Shown piece by piece: positions 33,287 to 43,041 of a stretch of DNA of 64,000 nucleotides. The notes beneath the pieces are model-generated. The model was given only the letters and a program-made list of their open reading frames with translations. It was not told where the DNA came from and ran no database searches. The first letter of the stretch is position 1. Every line of letters starts with the position of its first letter. Made by a program: the position numbers and the translations under genes. The DNA comes from Paenibacillus sp. MZ04-78.2 (GTDB lineage Bacteria > Bacillota > Bacilli > Paenibacillales > NBRC-103111): NCBI RefSeq assembly GCF_024213375.1, contig NZ_JANAVJ010000013.1, positions 1 through 64,000 of the forward strand, read 5' to 3'.

Positions 33287-34666
33287 CTATGCTTCTTCCA
33301 GTTCTTTGACTTGCCGCCGTTTTCCTATGCCAAAAACATAATAGCTCACAACGACGATCAGAATGAATGCCGCTCCGACAATCAGCGAGACACGGGTATC
33401 GGGGTTAAACCACATTCCGATTAGCACCAGGAACAAGAAAATGATCGTGATGTAGTTGCTGACCGGGAAGAAAATAGACTTAAACGGATGATCCTTCAAG
33501 CCGTCCTTCCATTTCTTTCTGAAATTAAATTGACTGAAGGCCAACGCAAACCACGGCACCATGCCCGGAAGAACACTGGCACTGTAAATATACAGGAACA
33601 ATTTGGAGTTGGGAAACAGGTAATTAAACAGAACTCCGACTAACAGCAATGAAATCGTGGTAGCGATGCTATTCCTCGGGACGCCGCTGCGGGATACTTT
33701 TCCGAAAAATTTAGGCGCCTGACCGTTGGAGGCCAACGTATACAGCATTCTGCCCGCGCTGTAAATCCCGCTGTTGCAGCCTGACATTGCAGCCGTGAGA
33801 ACAACGAAATTAATGATGCCCGCAGCGGCGACAATGCCTATCTTGGCAAAGGTCATAACGAAGGGGCTGCCGATTTCGCCGACTTGGTTCCAAGGATACA
33901 GCGTGACGATGACAAAGACCGCGCCTGCGTAAAAAATCAAAATGCGCCAGACGATATTTTTGATCGCTTTGCGTAAGGTGAATTTCGGATTTTCCGCTTC
34001 ACCGGCGGTAATCCCAACCAATTCAACGCCTTGATAGGCGGCCGTCACGATGCAGAGGGCAAATAAAAACCCTTTCAATCCTCCGGCGAAAAAACCGCCA
34101 TGCGCGTAAAGATTCGAAAGGCCGATGGGCTGTCCTCCGTTGCCTAAACCGAAGAAGATCATGGCCGTTCCAACCACAATCATGGCGACGATCGCGACGA
34201 CTTTGATCATGGCGAACCAAAATTCAAATTCTCCGTATAATTTGACAGCCGCTAAATTGGCCGCCGCAATGATTGCTACGCCTGCCAAGGCCGGCAGCCA
34301 TTGCGGAATGTCGGGAAACCAATAGCCGACATAAATGCCGATGGCGGTCACTTCCGCCATGCCCACCGTTAGCCATAAGAACCAGTAGCTCCAAGCCGTC
34401 AAGTAACCGGCCAGAGGGCTGATATATTTATGAGCGAACGTAGCAAAAGATCCGGTCACCGGTTCGAGAATCAGCATCTCCCCCATGATCCGCATGACAA
34501 AAAACACAATAATCCCTGCTAATAAATAGGCCAGCAATACGGACGGGCCAGCCCATTTTATCGTGCTTGCCGACCCCATGAACAAGCCGACGCCAATCGT
34601 GCCTCCGAGCGCAATCAGTTCAATATGCCTCGTCTTCAGTCCTCGGACTAATGTCTTAGATTCCAC
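33287..34666 (-). CDS. Amino acid permease (AAT/APC family)
   Basis: A 459-residue integral membrane symporter with 12 helices. The family signature is at the N-terminus: [40 protein letters not shown] and [35 protein letters not shown] follows mid-protein. It belongs to the group containing GabP, AapA, LysP and ProY; the exact substrate cannot be read from the sequence. I place the start at the GTG at 34666, six bases after GGGGG; this gives the usual length of about 460 residues, whereas the frame is open 54 codons further upstream without support. Confidence 0.88.
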   Translation of the reverse strand: MESKTLVRGLKTRHIELIALGGTIGVGLFMGSASTIKWAGPSVLLAYLLAGIIVFFVMRIMGEMLILEPVTGSFATFAHKYISPLAGYLTAWSYWFLWLTVGMAEVTAIGIYVGYWFPDIPQWLPALAGVAIIAAANLAAVKLYGEFEFWFAMIKVVAIVAMIVVGTAMIFFGLGNGGQPIGLSNLYAHGGFFAGGLKGFLFALCIVTAAYQGVELVGITAGEAENPKFTLRKAIKNIVWRILIFYAGAVFVIVTLYPWNQVGEIGSPFVMTFAKIGIVAAAGIINFVVLTAAMSGCNSGIYSAGRMLYTLASNGQAPKFFGKVSRSGVPRNSIATTISLLLVGVLFNYLFPNSKLFLYIYSASVLPGMVPWFALAFSQFNFRKKWKDGLKDHPFKSIFFPVSNYITIIFLFLVLIGMWFNPDTRVSLIVGAAFILIVVVSYYVFGIGKRRQVKELEEA

Positions 34667-34816
34667 AAAAATGCCCCCATTCCATGTATGTTCTCCGACC
34701 ACATTTTTTATGTATTCAACAAATATTGTCATTATCCTCCTGATAAAGGGAAGCAGCGCAGAAATTGTTGCAGGGTCCGCCAACCAGGCGGTAACGCAAC
34801 ATTTCCGTCTTAAATT

Positions 34817-34850
34817 AAAAAAAGACACGTGCCTCTAAAGGTCGTGTCTT
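34817..34850 (-). terminator. Intrinsic terminator, second of a pair
   Basis: AAGACACG/CGTGTCTT stem with a 13-base loop followed on the minus strand by seven T. It lies 125 bases downstream of another terminator (34973-35005) with no gene between them, so it may end a separate short RNA. Confidence 0.85.
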
Positions 34851-34972
34851 GTGCAGGATTGGGCTTTTGGAAGCCCTCGATTTTTCTTATCTCGGAAAGC
34901 TGCCTTTTCATGTAGGAATCCCACAGATGATGACTGTAGCAGGCACAAGGCCATCCGCACATCCTTACGTAT

Positions 34973-35005
34973 AAAAAATGAGACTGTGACTCACGCACAG
35001 TCTCA
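34973..35005 (-). terminator. Terminator of the ABC-importer/glycosidase operon
   Basis: A perfect 10-bp stem (TGAGACTGTG / CACAGTCTCA) with a 7-base loop, followed on the minus strand by TTTTTTA, about 20 bases after the glycosidase stop codon. Confidence 0.9.
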
Positions 35006-35025
35006 TTCACATCCGTACCCGTACT

Positions 35026-38000
35026 TTACAACCACGCCGGTTGTTCGTTCCCATGCTCGATTCGCACTTCATTATCGCGATACACGGCAATAAGCTTGCC
35101 TGTTACGTCAGCAGCGAACAATACCGAACGCTCCGCTTCAATCGTAAAACGGTACTGCGCGCCGTTAGCCGGGTCCTCAATCTCCACATTCGCAGGATGA
35201 GCGTACTCGGATACGAAGACGAAGAGCGCCCCCTTCGCAAACGAAAGCTTGCGTCCATAAATACCTGCAAGCTCCCCGCCCCGCCGCCATACCATTTCGG
35301 CCTGCACACCGGCTGCCTGGACGACATGCTTGTACAGCTCGCGAATCGGTTCAGTGCGGTCGTTCAATTCGACCGGCAGCGGACACCAGAATAGGCGTCC
35401 CATTCCTAGAAAAACGTCGGTCAACCGGGTACCACCGGACGACGTATCCTCTTCGGAAATCCCTTTGCCCAGCTCGGCGATTTTGCGGCGTCCGAACGAG
35501 ACGGAATGGGCATTCCCGTCAATCATCAGCTGCTCTTCCCGGCATACGTTCCCTTCCCGGTACGGACCGAACGGCTCACTGAGACGCCCGGTCGGCCGCC
35601 AATATTCATCCAGCCCGAGCGGCCCTGTGAAGAGCAGCGTCCCGCCTCGGGTACGGATATGCTCGACTAAAGTCTCCATCGCCTGGTCGCTGAAATTGTG
35701 CGCGCTCGGAACGACGATCAGCTTCGGGCAGAGCTCGGATAGCGGCCCGAGATCATATTCCCCGACAGCGAAAAACGGACATTTCAGCTCGTAAGCAAGC
35801 ACCCGGGTCAGCCGGGAAGTCGCTTCGCAGGCGAGCCTGCGGTTCGAGAAGTCGTTCGAATACGGGAAGACGACGCAGATTTCCTCCGGTTTTCTTCCGG
35901 TAAACAAGTCGCGGATTTCGTTCATAAAGCGGCCGAAATCGTACGAAACATCCGCCTCCGGCTTCTCCGTCCCGTCGGCCCGTAGGGCGCCGATGTTCGA
36001 CTCGTTAATGTTGTTCATGTAATAATTCGTGTTCCAGATCCATTGAATTGCTCCGGCGGCACCGGTAGCAAACGCATACGCATATTTGCGCTCCAGCAAA
36101 TATTTCAGCTCGCTCTCCGACCGCTTCGCCCGCCCGTCCGGCGTCTCCAGATACATGATGCCGGTTTCCTGCACCAGATTCGGCTTCTCCACCACCTTGG
36201 TAAAAATGCCGTCCCATACCAAATCGTCATTCAGCCACCACGAATGAACCGACGTGTAATCGACCTCGGAGCCGTAGAACAACGGCGACGGACGCTGGCC
36301 GCCTAGCGCTTCGTCCTGCCCGACCGTAATAAGCGCCCCGGGATGCAGTGCGCGGATCGTACCGCTTAGACTGCGTATCCACTCGTTGTGCATCTCCATC
36401 GTAAACAAGGTGTAGTCGAGCCAAGGCGCTCCCCTTTTGCCTCTCGCCATATCGTGCACGTCGAAGTTGATCTCTTCCGGCGCGGGCGGACTGGCCGCCT
36501 CGAAGGTCGGCAGCTCGGACGGCGTCATGCCCCAGCGCTCCTGCAGCCGCCGCACCGAGCCGTGCCGTCTTTGCAGCCAAGCGGAATAGGCCGTACGCTC
36601 CTCCCGGTCGCGCACCGGACGCGGACCGGCGAACACCCGCTGCGGATCGAACAGCGAAGGCTCGTTGATCAAGTCCCAATGCACGTTTGTCGTATAGCGA
36701 TGCCGCGATACGATACCAGCCAGAAACCGTTTCTGCGCTTCCACGCTCCGCGGGTCCAGATACGGATTCGCCCCTTCCCACGCCTCCGGCGCAAACGTAA
36801 AAAACGTAAAATTCACTTCCAGCCCGTGCCTTTTCGCCGTAAGAATAAAAGCGTCGATCGCGCGCAGCGCCTCCTCGGACAGATGGCCGTCGACGAACAT
36901 CACCTGCCGGTGCGCCGTCCAGATTCCGGTCCGGATGAAGTTGATTCCGGCCCGCTTCATCTGCGCCATATCCCGGTTCCACACCGACACATTCGGCAGA
37001 AACAGAAATTTCCGCGCTACATCCGAGCTCATGTAGGTCATGCCGACCACCGGCATCGGACGACCGTCCTTCCAGAAATAATCCCGGTCGCACCGCAACG
37101 GACTGCCCGTGCGAAGCAGCTCTTCGTCCCTTCCCCAGAAGCCTTGCCGCAGCATGCGGACCTCGCCGAGGTCAGACTCCGCTCTACAGACAATCTCGTA
37201 CAGCCCCGGCTCGACGGAAACCGGCAGCAGCAGCTCTGCGAAGCTCTGCTCGCGGGACACGGCGGCCCGAAGCTCCCCCGACCATAACGGGTCCGCCAGA
37301 CCTCCGCCCGCGTTCGCTGTCCAATCCTCCCGGCGGACTTCGATGGCAAAGCGCCAAGAGCGGCCGGCCGGGGCCGTCCCGTCCGTTCGCCGCATGCCCT
37401 GCATTTGCAGCTTCAGCTTCGGCCGTTCGCCCGGCTCGTACGACGCGTAGTTCGTTTTGAGCGTCAGCTCGGTCACGCCGAGCGCGCAGTACGCCGCCCA
37501 TTCCGCAAGGGCCGCAGCCCCGCCCTTTTCCCAGAACAACGCTGTCGCAAGCTGGTGAACGAACAGCCAGCGGCCTCCGGCGAACTCGCCTTTCGTATTT
37601 TCCAGCAGCACTACGGGAGCGGCGACCTCTCGGCCCTCGGACGAGAGGCCTTTCAGCAGCGGGTACAGATGCGCGTCCATCGGTCCGGCCGAGCCGCTTT
37701 CGTGCGGTTGGTCGTCATGCCGCGTTACGTGGAGAATGAGGCTGTAGGTCGGCTGAATCTCAAACAGCGGCTCTTGCCCGCGCAGCAGAGGCACATCTTC
37801 GCTGGCCACCAGCTTCGCGACCGGAGCCGGATCGACCGTCATCGCTTCGTGAATGCGAAGCTGCCGGTGATAGGCCGTTTGCTCCGCTTCGGCGTGCCAT
37901 GCTCCGTTCTCACGGTAGACCGGAATGCGGAACGGGGCTCCGCCCATGCTAACAAGCCCGCCTCCCCTTTGCAGAAATTCCAGGATCGCACCCCACGCTT

Positions 38001-38184
38001 CCTTCGGGAAATAAGGGGCATGGAGATTCACCAAACACTCGGTTGCCATGCCCGCGAGCGCCTGCGACAGCTGCTCCGCCCGGACCACGCGGAAGACGCC
38101 GGACAGCCGTTCGAGACCGGCTTCATCCATTCGTTCCCCAAGGAAAGGGAACTCCGGATCATACAATACGATAACGTTGTCCAT
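35026..38184 (-). CDS. Clan GH-A glycoside hydrolase (beta-galactosidase-like), cytoplasmic
   Basis: A 1052-residue glycosidase without signal peptide. The barrel domain (about 330-720) has the acid/base Glu in VHWDLINEPSLFD and a plausible nucleophile Glu in PNLVQETGIMYLE, the two-glutamate pattern of clan GH-A families such as 42, 35 and 5. An N-terminal domain (GGGLVSMGGAPFRIP) and a trimerisation-like domain near 780-880 (AHNFSDQAMETLVEHIRTRG) suggest a GH42-like architecture, but the exact family is uncertain. It is the last gene of the LacI-controlled importer operon, so it should split the imported oligosaccharide. ATG behind AAAGGAGTCAGC. Confidence 0.8.
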   Translation of the reverse strand: MDNVIVLYDPEFPFLGERMDEAGLERLSGVFRVVRAEQLSQALAGMATECLVNLHAPYFPKEAWGAILEFLQRGGGLVSMGGAPFRIPVYRENGAWHAEAEQTAYHRQLRIHEAMTVDPAPVAKLVASEDVPLLRGQEPLFEIQPTYSLILHVTRHDDQPHESGSAGPMDAHLYPLLKGLSSEGREVAAPVVLLENTKGEFAGGRWLFVHQLATALFWEKGGAAALAEWAAYCALGVTELTLKTNYASYEPGERPKLKLQMQGMRRTDGTAPAGRSWRFAIEVRREDWTANAGGGLADPLWSGELRAAVSREQSFAELLLPVSVEPGLYEIVCRAESDLGEVRMLRQGFWGRDEELLRTGSPLRCDRDYFWKDGRPMPVVGMTYMSSDVARKFLFLPNVSVWNRDMAQMKRAGINFIRTGIWTAHRQVMFVDGHLSEEALRAIDAFILTAKRHGLEVNFTFFTFAPEAWEGANPYLDPRSVEAQKRFLAGIVSRHRYTTNVHWDLINEPSLFDPQRVFAGPRPVRDREERTAYSAWLQRRHGSVRRLQERWGMTPSELPTFEAASPPAPEEINFDVHDMARGKRGAPWLDYTLFTMEMHNEWIRSLSGTIRALHPGALITVGQDEALGGQRPSPLFYGSEVDYTSVHSWWLNDDLVWDGIFTKVVEKPNLVQETGIMYLETPDGRAKRSESELKYLLERKYAYAFATGAAGAIQWIWNTNYYMNNINESNIGALRADGTEKPEADVSYDFGRFMNEIRDLFTGRKPEEICVVFPYSNDFSNRRLACEATSRLTRVLAYELKCPFFAVGEYDLGPLSELCPKLIVVPSAHNFSDQAMETLVEHIRTRGGTLLFTGPLGLDEYWRPTGRLSEPFGPYREGNVCREEQLMIDGNAHSVSFGRRKIAELGKGISEEDTSSGGTRLTDVFLGMGRLFWCPLPVELNDRTEPIRELYKHVVQAAGVQAEMVWRRGGELAGIYGRKLSFAKGALFVFVSEYAHPANVEIEDPANGAQYRFTIEAERSVLFAADVTGKLIAVYRDNEVRIEHGNEQPAWL

Positions 38185-38196
38185 GCTGACTCCTTT

Positions 38197-39090
38197 CTAG
38201 CCTTTGACCGAACCGATCATCGCGCCTTTGACGAAATATTTTTGCACGAACGGGTATACGATCAAGATCGGCAGCGTGGCGACCACGATATTTGCCATTT
38301 TGATCGTCGATTCGCTAATTTCCTGCTGGTAGGCGATGCTGATGCCTTGGCTTTGCATCGCCGTCGACGTATTGGTCAGCAGGTCCCGCAATACCGCTTG
38401 CAGCGCCCATTTGTCCTTCGAAGAAATATACAGGATCGTGGAAAAAAAGTCGTTCCAATACATGACGGCCATAAACAAGGCAATCGTGGCCAGCACCGCT
38501 TTCGACAGCGGAAGCACGATCCGGAAAAAAATAACCAGATCGTTCGCCCCGTCGATGTAAGCCGACTCCTCCACCTCCGCCGGAATTCCGGCAAAAAAGC
38601 TGCGCATGATGAAAATATTCCACGCCCCGATCGCCGACGGAAGAATGAGCGCCAAATACGAGTCCAGCATCCCCAGCTCCTTGACGAGCAAATAACCGGG
38701 GATCATGCCGCCGTGGAACAGCATCGTAAACAAAATCATTAGCGTAAACAGCTTCCGGCCCCGCAAGCGCGATTTTGAGATCGCGTACGCAGTCGCCGCC
38801 GTAATGAACGTGGCAAGCAAGGTGCCCGTCAGCGTAACGATGAGCGAAACCTTGAAACCGGACAGCACGGCCGTATTGCCGAGCACCGTTTCGTATGCGG
38901 CGAGCGAGAAGCCTTTGGGCAGGAGAAACAATCCGCCGCTTCCCGCCAGCTTCGCATCGCTTAACGAATACATGATCACGTACCAGTACGGGTAAAGCAT
39001 GATAACGACGAGCGCCAGCATGAACAGCGTGTTGGCCGCTTGGAACAGCCTGCTTCCGGCGAACGGCTTCCTTTTCAGCTTCCTCACCAT
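38197..39090 (-). CDS. Carbohydrate ABC transporter permease (LplC-type)
   Basis: A 297-residue membrane permease with six helices. The cytoplasmic EAA loop that docks with the ATPase reads EVEESAYIDGANDLVIFFRI, and the C-terminus YFVKGAMIGSVKG is typical of the LplC/YtcP branch. It pairs with the upstream LplB-type permease, overlapping it by seven bases. No ATPase gene is present; this importer type usually borrows a shared MsmX-like ATPase. ATG at 39090 behind AGGAGGGCTT. Confidence 0.92.
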   Translation of the reverse strand: MVRKLKRKPFAGSRLFQAANTLFMLALVVIMLYPYWYVIMYSLSDAKLAGSGGLFLLPKGFSLAAYETVLGNTAVLSGFKVSLIVTLTGTLLATFITAATAYAISKSRLRGRKLFTLMILFTMLFHGGMIPGYLLVKELGMLDSYLALILPSAIGAWNIFIMRSFFAGIPAEVEESAYIDGANDLVIFFRIVLPLSKAVLATIALFMAVMYWNDFFSTILYISSKDKWALQAVLRDLLTNTSTAMQSQGISIAYQQEISESTIKMANIVVATLPILIVYPFVQKYFVKGAMIGSVKG

Positions 39091-39980
39091 AAGCCCTCCT
39101 CGCCGAACCTTTTCGCCAGTTGATTCGAAGCTGCGACCAGAATCAGCGCAATAACCGACTTAAACACACCGGCGGCCGCCCCCAAGCTATAGCTCGCATC
39201 CACGATCCCTTTGCGGTATACGTACGTGTCGATAATATCCGCCACATCCATGACCAGCGGATTGTACAGCAGCAGCGTTTGCAGGAATCCCGCGTCCAAA
39301 ATGTTGCCGAGACTGAGAATGAACAGGATAACGATCACGTGGCGGATCGACGGAAGCGTAATGTTCCACATTTGCCGGAACCTTCCTGCCCCATCCACGA
39401 TGGCGGCTTCGTACAACTGCGGGCTGATACCCGAAATGGCGGCCAAATAAATGATCGTCCCCCAGCCGACCTCCTTGTAAATATCGGTAGCGACCAGAAT
39501 GGAGCGGAAATACGATTTTTCGATCAGGAAGTCAATCGGCGCTCCCCCGAACCAGCCCATCACCTGATTGACCAGACCGTCCACCGGATTCAAAAAGATG
39601 ATGATAATCCCGGAAAAAATAACCCACGAAATAAAGTGAGGCAAATAAACGACGGTTTGCACGAACCGCTGAAACACGAGCTGCTTGACCTCGTTTAGCA
39701 AAAGCGCCAGTACGATCGGCGCCGGAAAGCCCCAGACCAGCTTCAGCGTGCTGATGATCAGCGTATTCTTGAACACGTTCGTGAAGTCCAGCATCGTGAA
39801 CAGCTTTTCGAACTGGTACAACCCGACCCAGTCGCTGCCCCCGACGCCCTGCAATATGTTGTACTCCTGAAAAGCAATGACCAAGCCGTACATCGGAATA
39901 TATTTGAACACGATGATGAACAGCATACCGGGCAGCAGCAGCAAATATAAGTACTTGTCCCTGACCAGATCTTTTAGCAA
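39084..39980 (-). CDS. Carbohydrate ABC transporter permease (LplB-type)
   Basis: A 298-residue membrane permease with six helices. KYLYLLLLPGMLFIIVFKYI and PMYGLVIAFQEYN are the LplB N-terminal signature and LYEAAIVDGAGRFRQMWNIT is the EAA loop. The TTG start at 39980 lies eight bases after AGGGGG. Forms the membrane channel with the LplC-type partner; receives substrate from the lipoprotein encoded just upstream. Confidence 0.92.
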   Translation of the reverse strand: MLKDLVRDKYLYLLLLPGMLFIIVFKYIPMYGLVIAFQEYNILQGVGGSDWVGLYQFEKLFTMLDFTNVFKNTLIISTLKLVWGFPAPIVLALLLNEVKQLVFQRFVQTVVYLPHFISWVIFSGIIIIFLNPVDGLVNQVMGWFGGAPIDFLIEKSYFRSILVATDIYKEVGWGTIIYLAAISGISPQLYEAAIVDGAGRFRQMWNITLPSIRHVIVILFILSLGNILDAGFLQTLLLYNPLVMDVADIIDTYVYRKGIVDASYSLGAAAGVFKSVIALILVAASNQLAKRFGEEGLW

Positions 39981-39993
39981 GAGGTTTTCCCCC

Positions 39994-41604
39994 TTATTTA
40001 TAAGGCTTGATTTCTTTGTCGTACCATGTTAAAAATTCCGCATATTCCTGCTTTTGCGCTTTGTACAGGGCGTTCGCCTCTTCCTCTACCTTTTTGCCGC
40101 CCATCGCATAATATTTGTCGACGAACTTATCGAATTCGTCGATGTTTTTCTTGCCGGAAATGATGCCGTAGAACATTTCGTCCCGCACTTTCTCGATATC
40201 CTTGATGTATTCCTTGAAGGCCGGACGATCGTTCGTCTTGAACCTGACCACCATCTCCCGCAGCGGCTTGGACGTCGCCTCGTTCTTCTTGAACAGGTCA
40301 ATCACCTGCGGAATGTTGGAAATATTCGCTTCGTCCTTCCGGCTCAAATACCAGGTGTAGTTGCCGATGCCGAGCTTGTTCTGTGCGTCCGGGGTCAGAA
40401 GCGATTGGAACTGGCCGTTCTCCATCTTGTAATGCTCGCCTTCCTTGCCGAAGCTGACCAGCTTGAACGTTTCCGGGGAAGCGATCCGGTTCAGCACTTG
40501 AACCGCGCCCGCGGGATCTTTGGCCTTGTTGGTCACGCCGATGAAGCACCAGCCTCCGACCGCTTCGGGATAATCCGAGCTGAAGCCGTCCGGGCCTTTG
40601 ACCGGCGGAATCGCGAGCAGCTCGCCCGAAGGGTTGTTCGCCTTGAACGATTTGTACAGCGTGCTGGACGGGTTGAAATAAGCGATCCAGCGGTAAAAGG
40701 AGCCGACTTTGCCGCTTGCGGCGATTTCCTCGAATTTGTTGGCGTCCGTATTGCTGATCGTCCGCGGATCGATGAGCCCTTCCTTATACATGCTCTGCAA
40801 AACCTTCAAAGCTTCTTTCGTCTGCGGAAGCACCGCGCCGTATTTGACCGTTCCGTCAGGCTGCACCATGAATTCGTTCGGAATCGACTTGTAGGCGAAG
40901 AAAATCGGCGCGAACGTGCGGTATTCCGCCGAGCCTGCGATTCCCGGACCGGACAAGCCGTACGTGTCGTCCTTGCCGTTGCCGTCGGGATCTCGCTTCG
41001 TAAACGCTCTCAAAACTTCGATATATTCATCCACCGTCGTCGGCACCTTCAGCCCCAGCTTATCGAGCCAGTCCTTGCGGATGATCGTCGTCATGGAGGT
41101 CGCTTCCGCTACGTCTCCCGGCAGGCGGTACATCTTTCCTTTTTCATAAGAGTAGAACATCGTTTCGGGAGAATAGTAATTCAAAACCGTCTTGCCGTGC
41201 TTCTGGAGATAAGGCACGAGGTCGACGAGCGCGCCGGATTTTACCCAGTTCGTGTATTCCTTGTCCATGCCGTACCACCACTGGATGTCGGGCATGGTGC
41301 TTTTGTCGCTCATGTTCAAATTGATCTTCGTCTGCGCATCTTCCCATCCCGGCAGGAAAACGCTCTCAATCGCAACCGGTTTTCCGAGCGCCTTCGTCAG
41401 ATCTTCTTCCAACGCTTTTTCCGCCCAGGAATTCGGTGTTTTCGCCCCGCCCATCAAAGTCATCGAAAGGTTAAGCGATGCGTCCGACGGCTTGGACTGC
41501 CCTGCGCCGTCGGCGGAGTTCGCCCCGTTATTCCCGCCGTTCTGGCAGGCAACGAGGCTTGCGGTAAGGAATGCTACAGGAACAAAAGCTTTTAATTTTT
41601 TCAA
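39994..41604 (-). CDS. Extracellular sugar-binding lipoprotein (LipO-type)
   Basis: A 536-residue family 1 solute-binding lipoprotein. The signal peptide ends in a lipobox LVAC, with Cys20 as the lipidated residue, followed by a Gly/Asn-rich linker and the two-lobed binding domain (WGYGMDKEYTNW-like region, DWLDKLGLKVPTTVDEYIEV). Large (over 500 residues) LipO-type binding proteins serve oligosaccharides. The TTG start at 41604 follows AGGGGGTCATCCG. First gene of the transport operon; the promoter and operator lie at 41632-41692. Confidence 0.92.
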   Translation of the reverse strand: MKKLKAFVPVAFLTASLVACQNGGNNGANSADGAGQSKPSDASLNLSMTLMGGAKTPNSWAEKALEEDLTKALGKPVAIESVFLPGWEDAQTKINLNMSDKSTMPDIQWWYGMDKEYTNWVKSGALVDLVPYLQKHGKTVLNYYSPETMFYSYEKGKMYRLPGDVAEATSMTTIIRKDWLDKLGLKVPTTVDEYIEVLRAFTKRDPDGNGKDDTYGLSGPGIAGSAEYRTFAPIFFAYKSIPNEFMVQPDGTVKYGAVLPQTKEALKVLQSMYKEGLIDPRTISNTDANKFEEIAASGKVGSFYRWIAYFNPSSTLYKSFKANNPSGELLAIPPVKGPDGFSSDYPEAVGGWCFIGVTNKAKDPAGAVQVLNRIASPETFKLVSFGKEGEHYKMENGQFQSLLTPDAQNKLGIGNYTWYLSRKDEANISNIPQVIDLFKKNEATSKPLREMVVRFKTNDRPAFKEYIKDIEKVRDEMFYGIISGKKNIDEFDKFVDKYYAMGGKKVEEEANALYKAQKQEYAEFLTWYDKEIKPYK

Positions 41605-41631
41605 ACGGATGACCCCCTGTTAAGAAGAGAA

Positions 41632-41692
41632 TGTAAACCCTTACAAATTGACTAGGTTCATCATAAACAAAAAACGCAACATTGTAAACAAT
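41632..41692 (-). promoter_or_regulatory. Promoter and LacI operators of the importer operon
   Basis: On the minus strand a -35 TTTACA (41683-41688) and -10 TATGAT (41660-41665) are 17 bases apart. The -35 lies inside the palindrome ATTGTTTACAAT (41681-41692), and just after the expected start site is TGTAAGGGTTTACA (41632-41645). A third palindrome, TGTAATGTTACA, lies at 41725-41736. Overlap with promoter elements fits repression by the LacI protein encoded upstream; the 41632 site also resembles a cre element. Confidence 0.65.
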
Positions 41693-41756
41693 AATTTTAC
41701 ATTATCATTTACACAATTGCGTTTTGTAATGTTACAGTGTGCAAAATCGCATGGAT

Positions 41757-42848
41757 TTATCGGGAAACGTTCGGGGCTACCGCAACCGGCAAGGATACCG
41801 GGACAGTCGAGGTGGAGTCGTTGTAGATCACTTTCGTGCCCAGACGGACCATTTCGTAAGGCCGCGCAGGGTTGTTCATGCGCCACAACAGCTCTTCGGC
41901 CGCGCGGCGGCCCCAATCCTTCTCGTCATAGTGTACGGTGGTCAGCGCAGGCGTGACGAAATCGGCATGCTCGGAATGATCGAACCCGGTCACAGCGATT
42001 TGCTCCGGCACCTGAAGGCCCTTGTTTCGCAAATATTGAATGACGCGGATGGCGATCGTATCGTTGGCGCATACGAAAGCCGTCGGAAACGCTTCGAGGC
42101 GTTGGAACGCGTTTTCGATATCGTCGTAATGATGATACTGCGACGGATTGGGCCCGGTGGCGCAGTAGTCCGGCTCTAGAGTTAAGCCCGCGTCGAGCAG
42201 CGCCCGTTTAAAGCCGAGCCACCGTTCCATAAACGACCGGCAGCTGGTGATATCGCCTACGAATCCCAGATGACGGTGCCCCCGTCCGATCAGATGCGTC
42301 GTCATATCGTATACGCTGTCTTCGTTGTCCACCAATAGGATATCGGCGTACAGCGCGGAAAATGAAAGGTCCGGACGGGCATCGAGAAATACTTTGGGCA
42401 AATCGACGGAGGCCAGAAGGTCGGTATATTCCTTGCTGAGATAGCCGCTGACGATCAGGCCGTTCACCGACCGGTTCACTACGCATGAAGGCAGCGAAAG
42501 CTTGGCAAGCTCGTCCGGCTTGATGAAATCGAACAGCAGCTCGTAGCCGTTCTTGGCTGTAATCTCCTCGATCCCTTTGATAACGCCCATCCAGAAGCCG
42601 TTGTTGGCAGGGGTAAATATGTTCGTGATGAAAGCGATGCCGCCTCTGGCCGTTGTGCTTACCGCTTCCGTCTCCTCCGCTGCCGTCGAATCCGCGGTTT
42701 TGTAGCCGAGACTGGCGGCCGCTTCGCGCACCTTCTGCTTCGTTTGCTCGGAAACGCTTGCATGATTGTTGAGCGCCTTGGACACGGTATTTCGCGATAT
42801 GCCAAGGAGCTTGGATATATCGTGGGTCGTCACTTTTTGTTTTTTCAT
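41757..42848 (-). CDS. LacI-family transcriptional regulator
   Basis: A 363-residue LacI regulator. The N-terminal helix-turn-helix is TTHDISKLLGISRNTVSKAL, followed by the hinge helix (VREAAASLGYK) and a sugar-binding-like domain with FVCANDTIAIRVIQYLRNKG and the AVTGFDHSE block. It is directly upstream of the sugar importer operon in the same orientation, and palindromic TGTAA/TTACA operators lie between them, so it most likely represses that operon in the absence of substrate. TTTTGTAAA repeats upstream of its own start suggest autoregulation. Confidence 0.92.
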   Translation of the reverse strand: MKKQKVTTHDISKLLGISRNTVSKALNNHASVSEQTKQKVREAAASLGYKTADSTAAEETEAVSTTARGGIAFITNIFTPANNGFWMGVIKGIEEITAKNGYELLFDFIKPDELAKLSLPSCVVNRSVNGLIVSGYLSKEYTDLLASVDLPKVFLDARPDLSFSALYADILLVDNEDSVYDMTTHLIGRGHRHLGFVGDITSCRSFMERWLGFKRALLDAGLTLEPDYCATGPNPSQYHHYDDIENAFQRLEAFPTAFVCANDTIAIRVIQYLRNKGLQVPEQIAVTGFDHSEHADFVTPALTTVHYDEKDWGRRAAEELLWRMNNPARPYEMVRLGTKVIYNDSTSTVPVSLPVAVAPNVSR

Positions 42849-42936
42849 CGGCTCTCTCTTTCTTCCCCTTAGTACGAACCATTTTTTAGTTTATGATTTT
42901 AAAATTGTATGGTTCCCCTGCTTTTTTGTCAACTTG

Positions 42937-42967
42937 TTTTGTAAACTAAATGCATCATTTTGTAAAG
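42937..42967. promoter_or_regulatory. Repeated TTTTGTAAA half-sites upstream of lacI-type gene
   Basis: Two copies of TTTTGTAAA (42937-42945 and 42958-42966), 21 bases apart, resemble the half-sites of the operators at 41632-41736. They lie in the intergenic region between the LacI gene and the divergent phosphotransferase gene. Confidence 0.35.
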
Positions 42968-43041
42968 TTCCTGCATCGGATTTGACCCCTGTGCCTTGTC
43001 ATGATGTATAATAAGGATACAAATTTTTGCAGGAGGAGCTT

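Noticed and set aside
34856-34970. Possible riboswitch or T-box controlling the amino-acid permease
   Set aside because: No T-box NGGUGG sequence or recognisable riboswitch core was found, and the terminator at 34817-34850 separates the segment from the permease start.
40054-41595. 513-codon open frame opposite the binding-protein gene, and similar long antisense frames at 37405-38742 and 53137-54411
   Set aside because: They mirror well-supported genes on the other strand, carry Arg/His-rich shadow composition and no family motifs.
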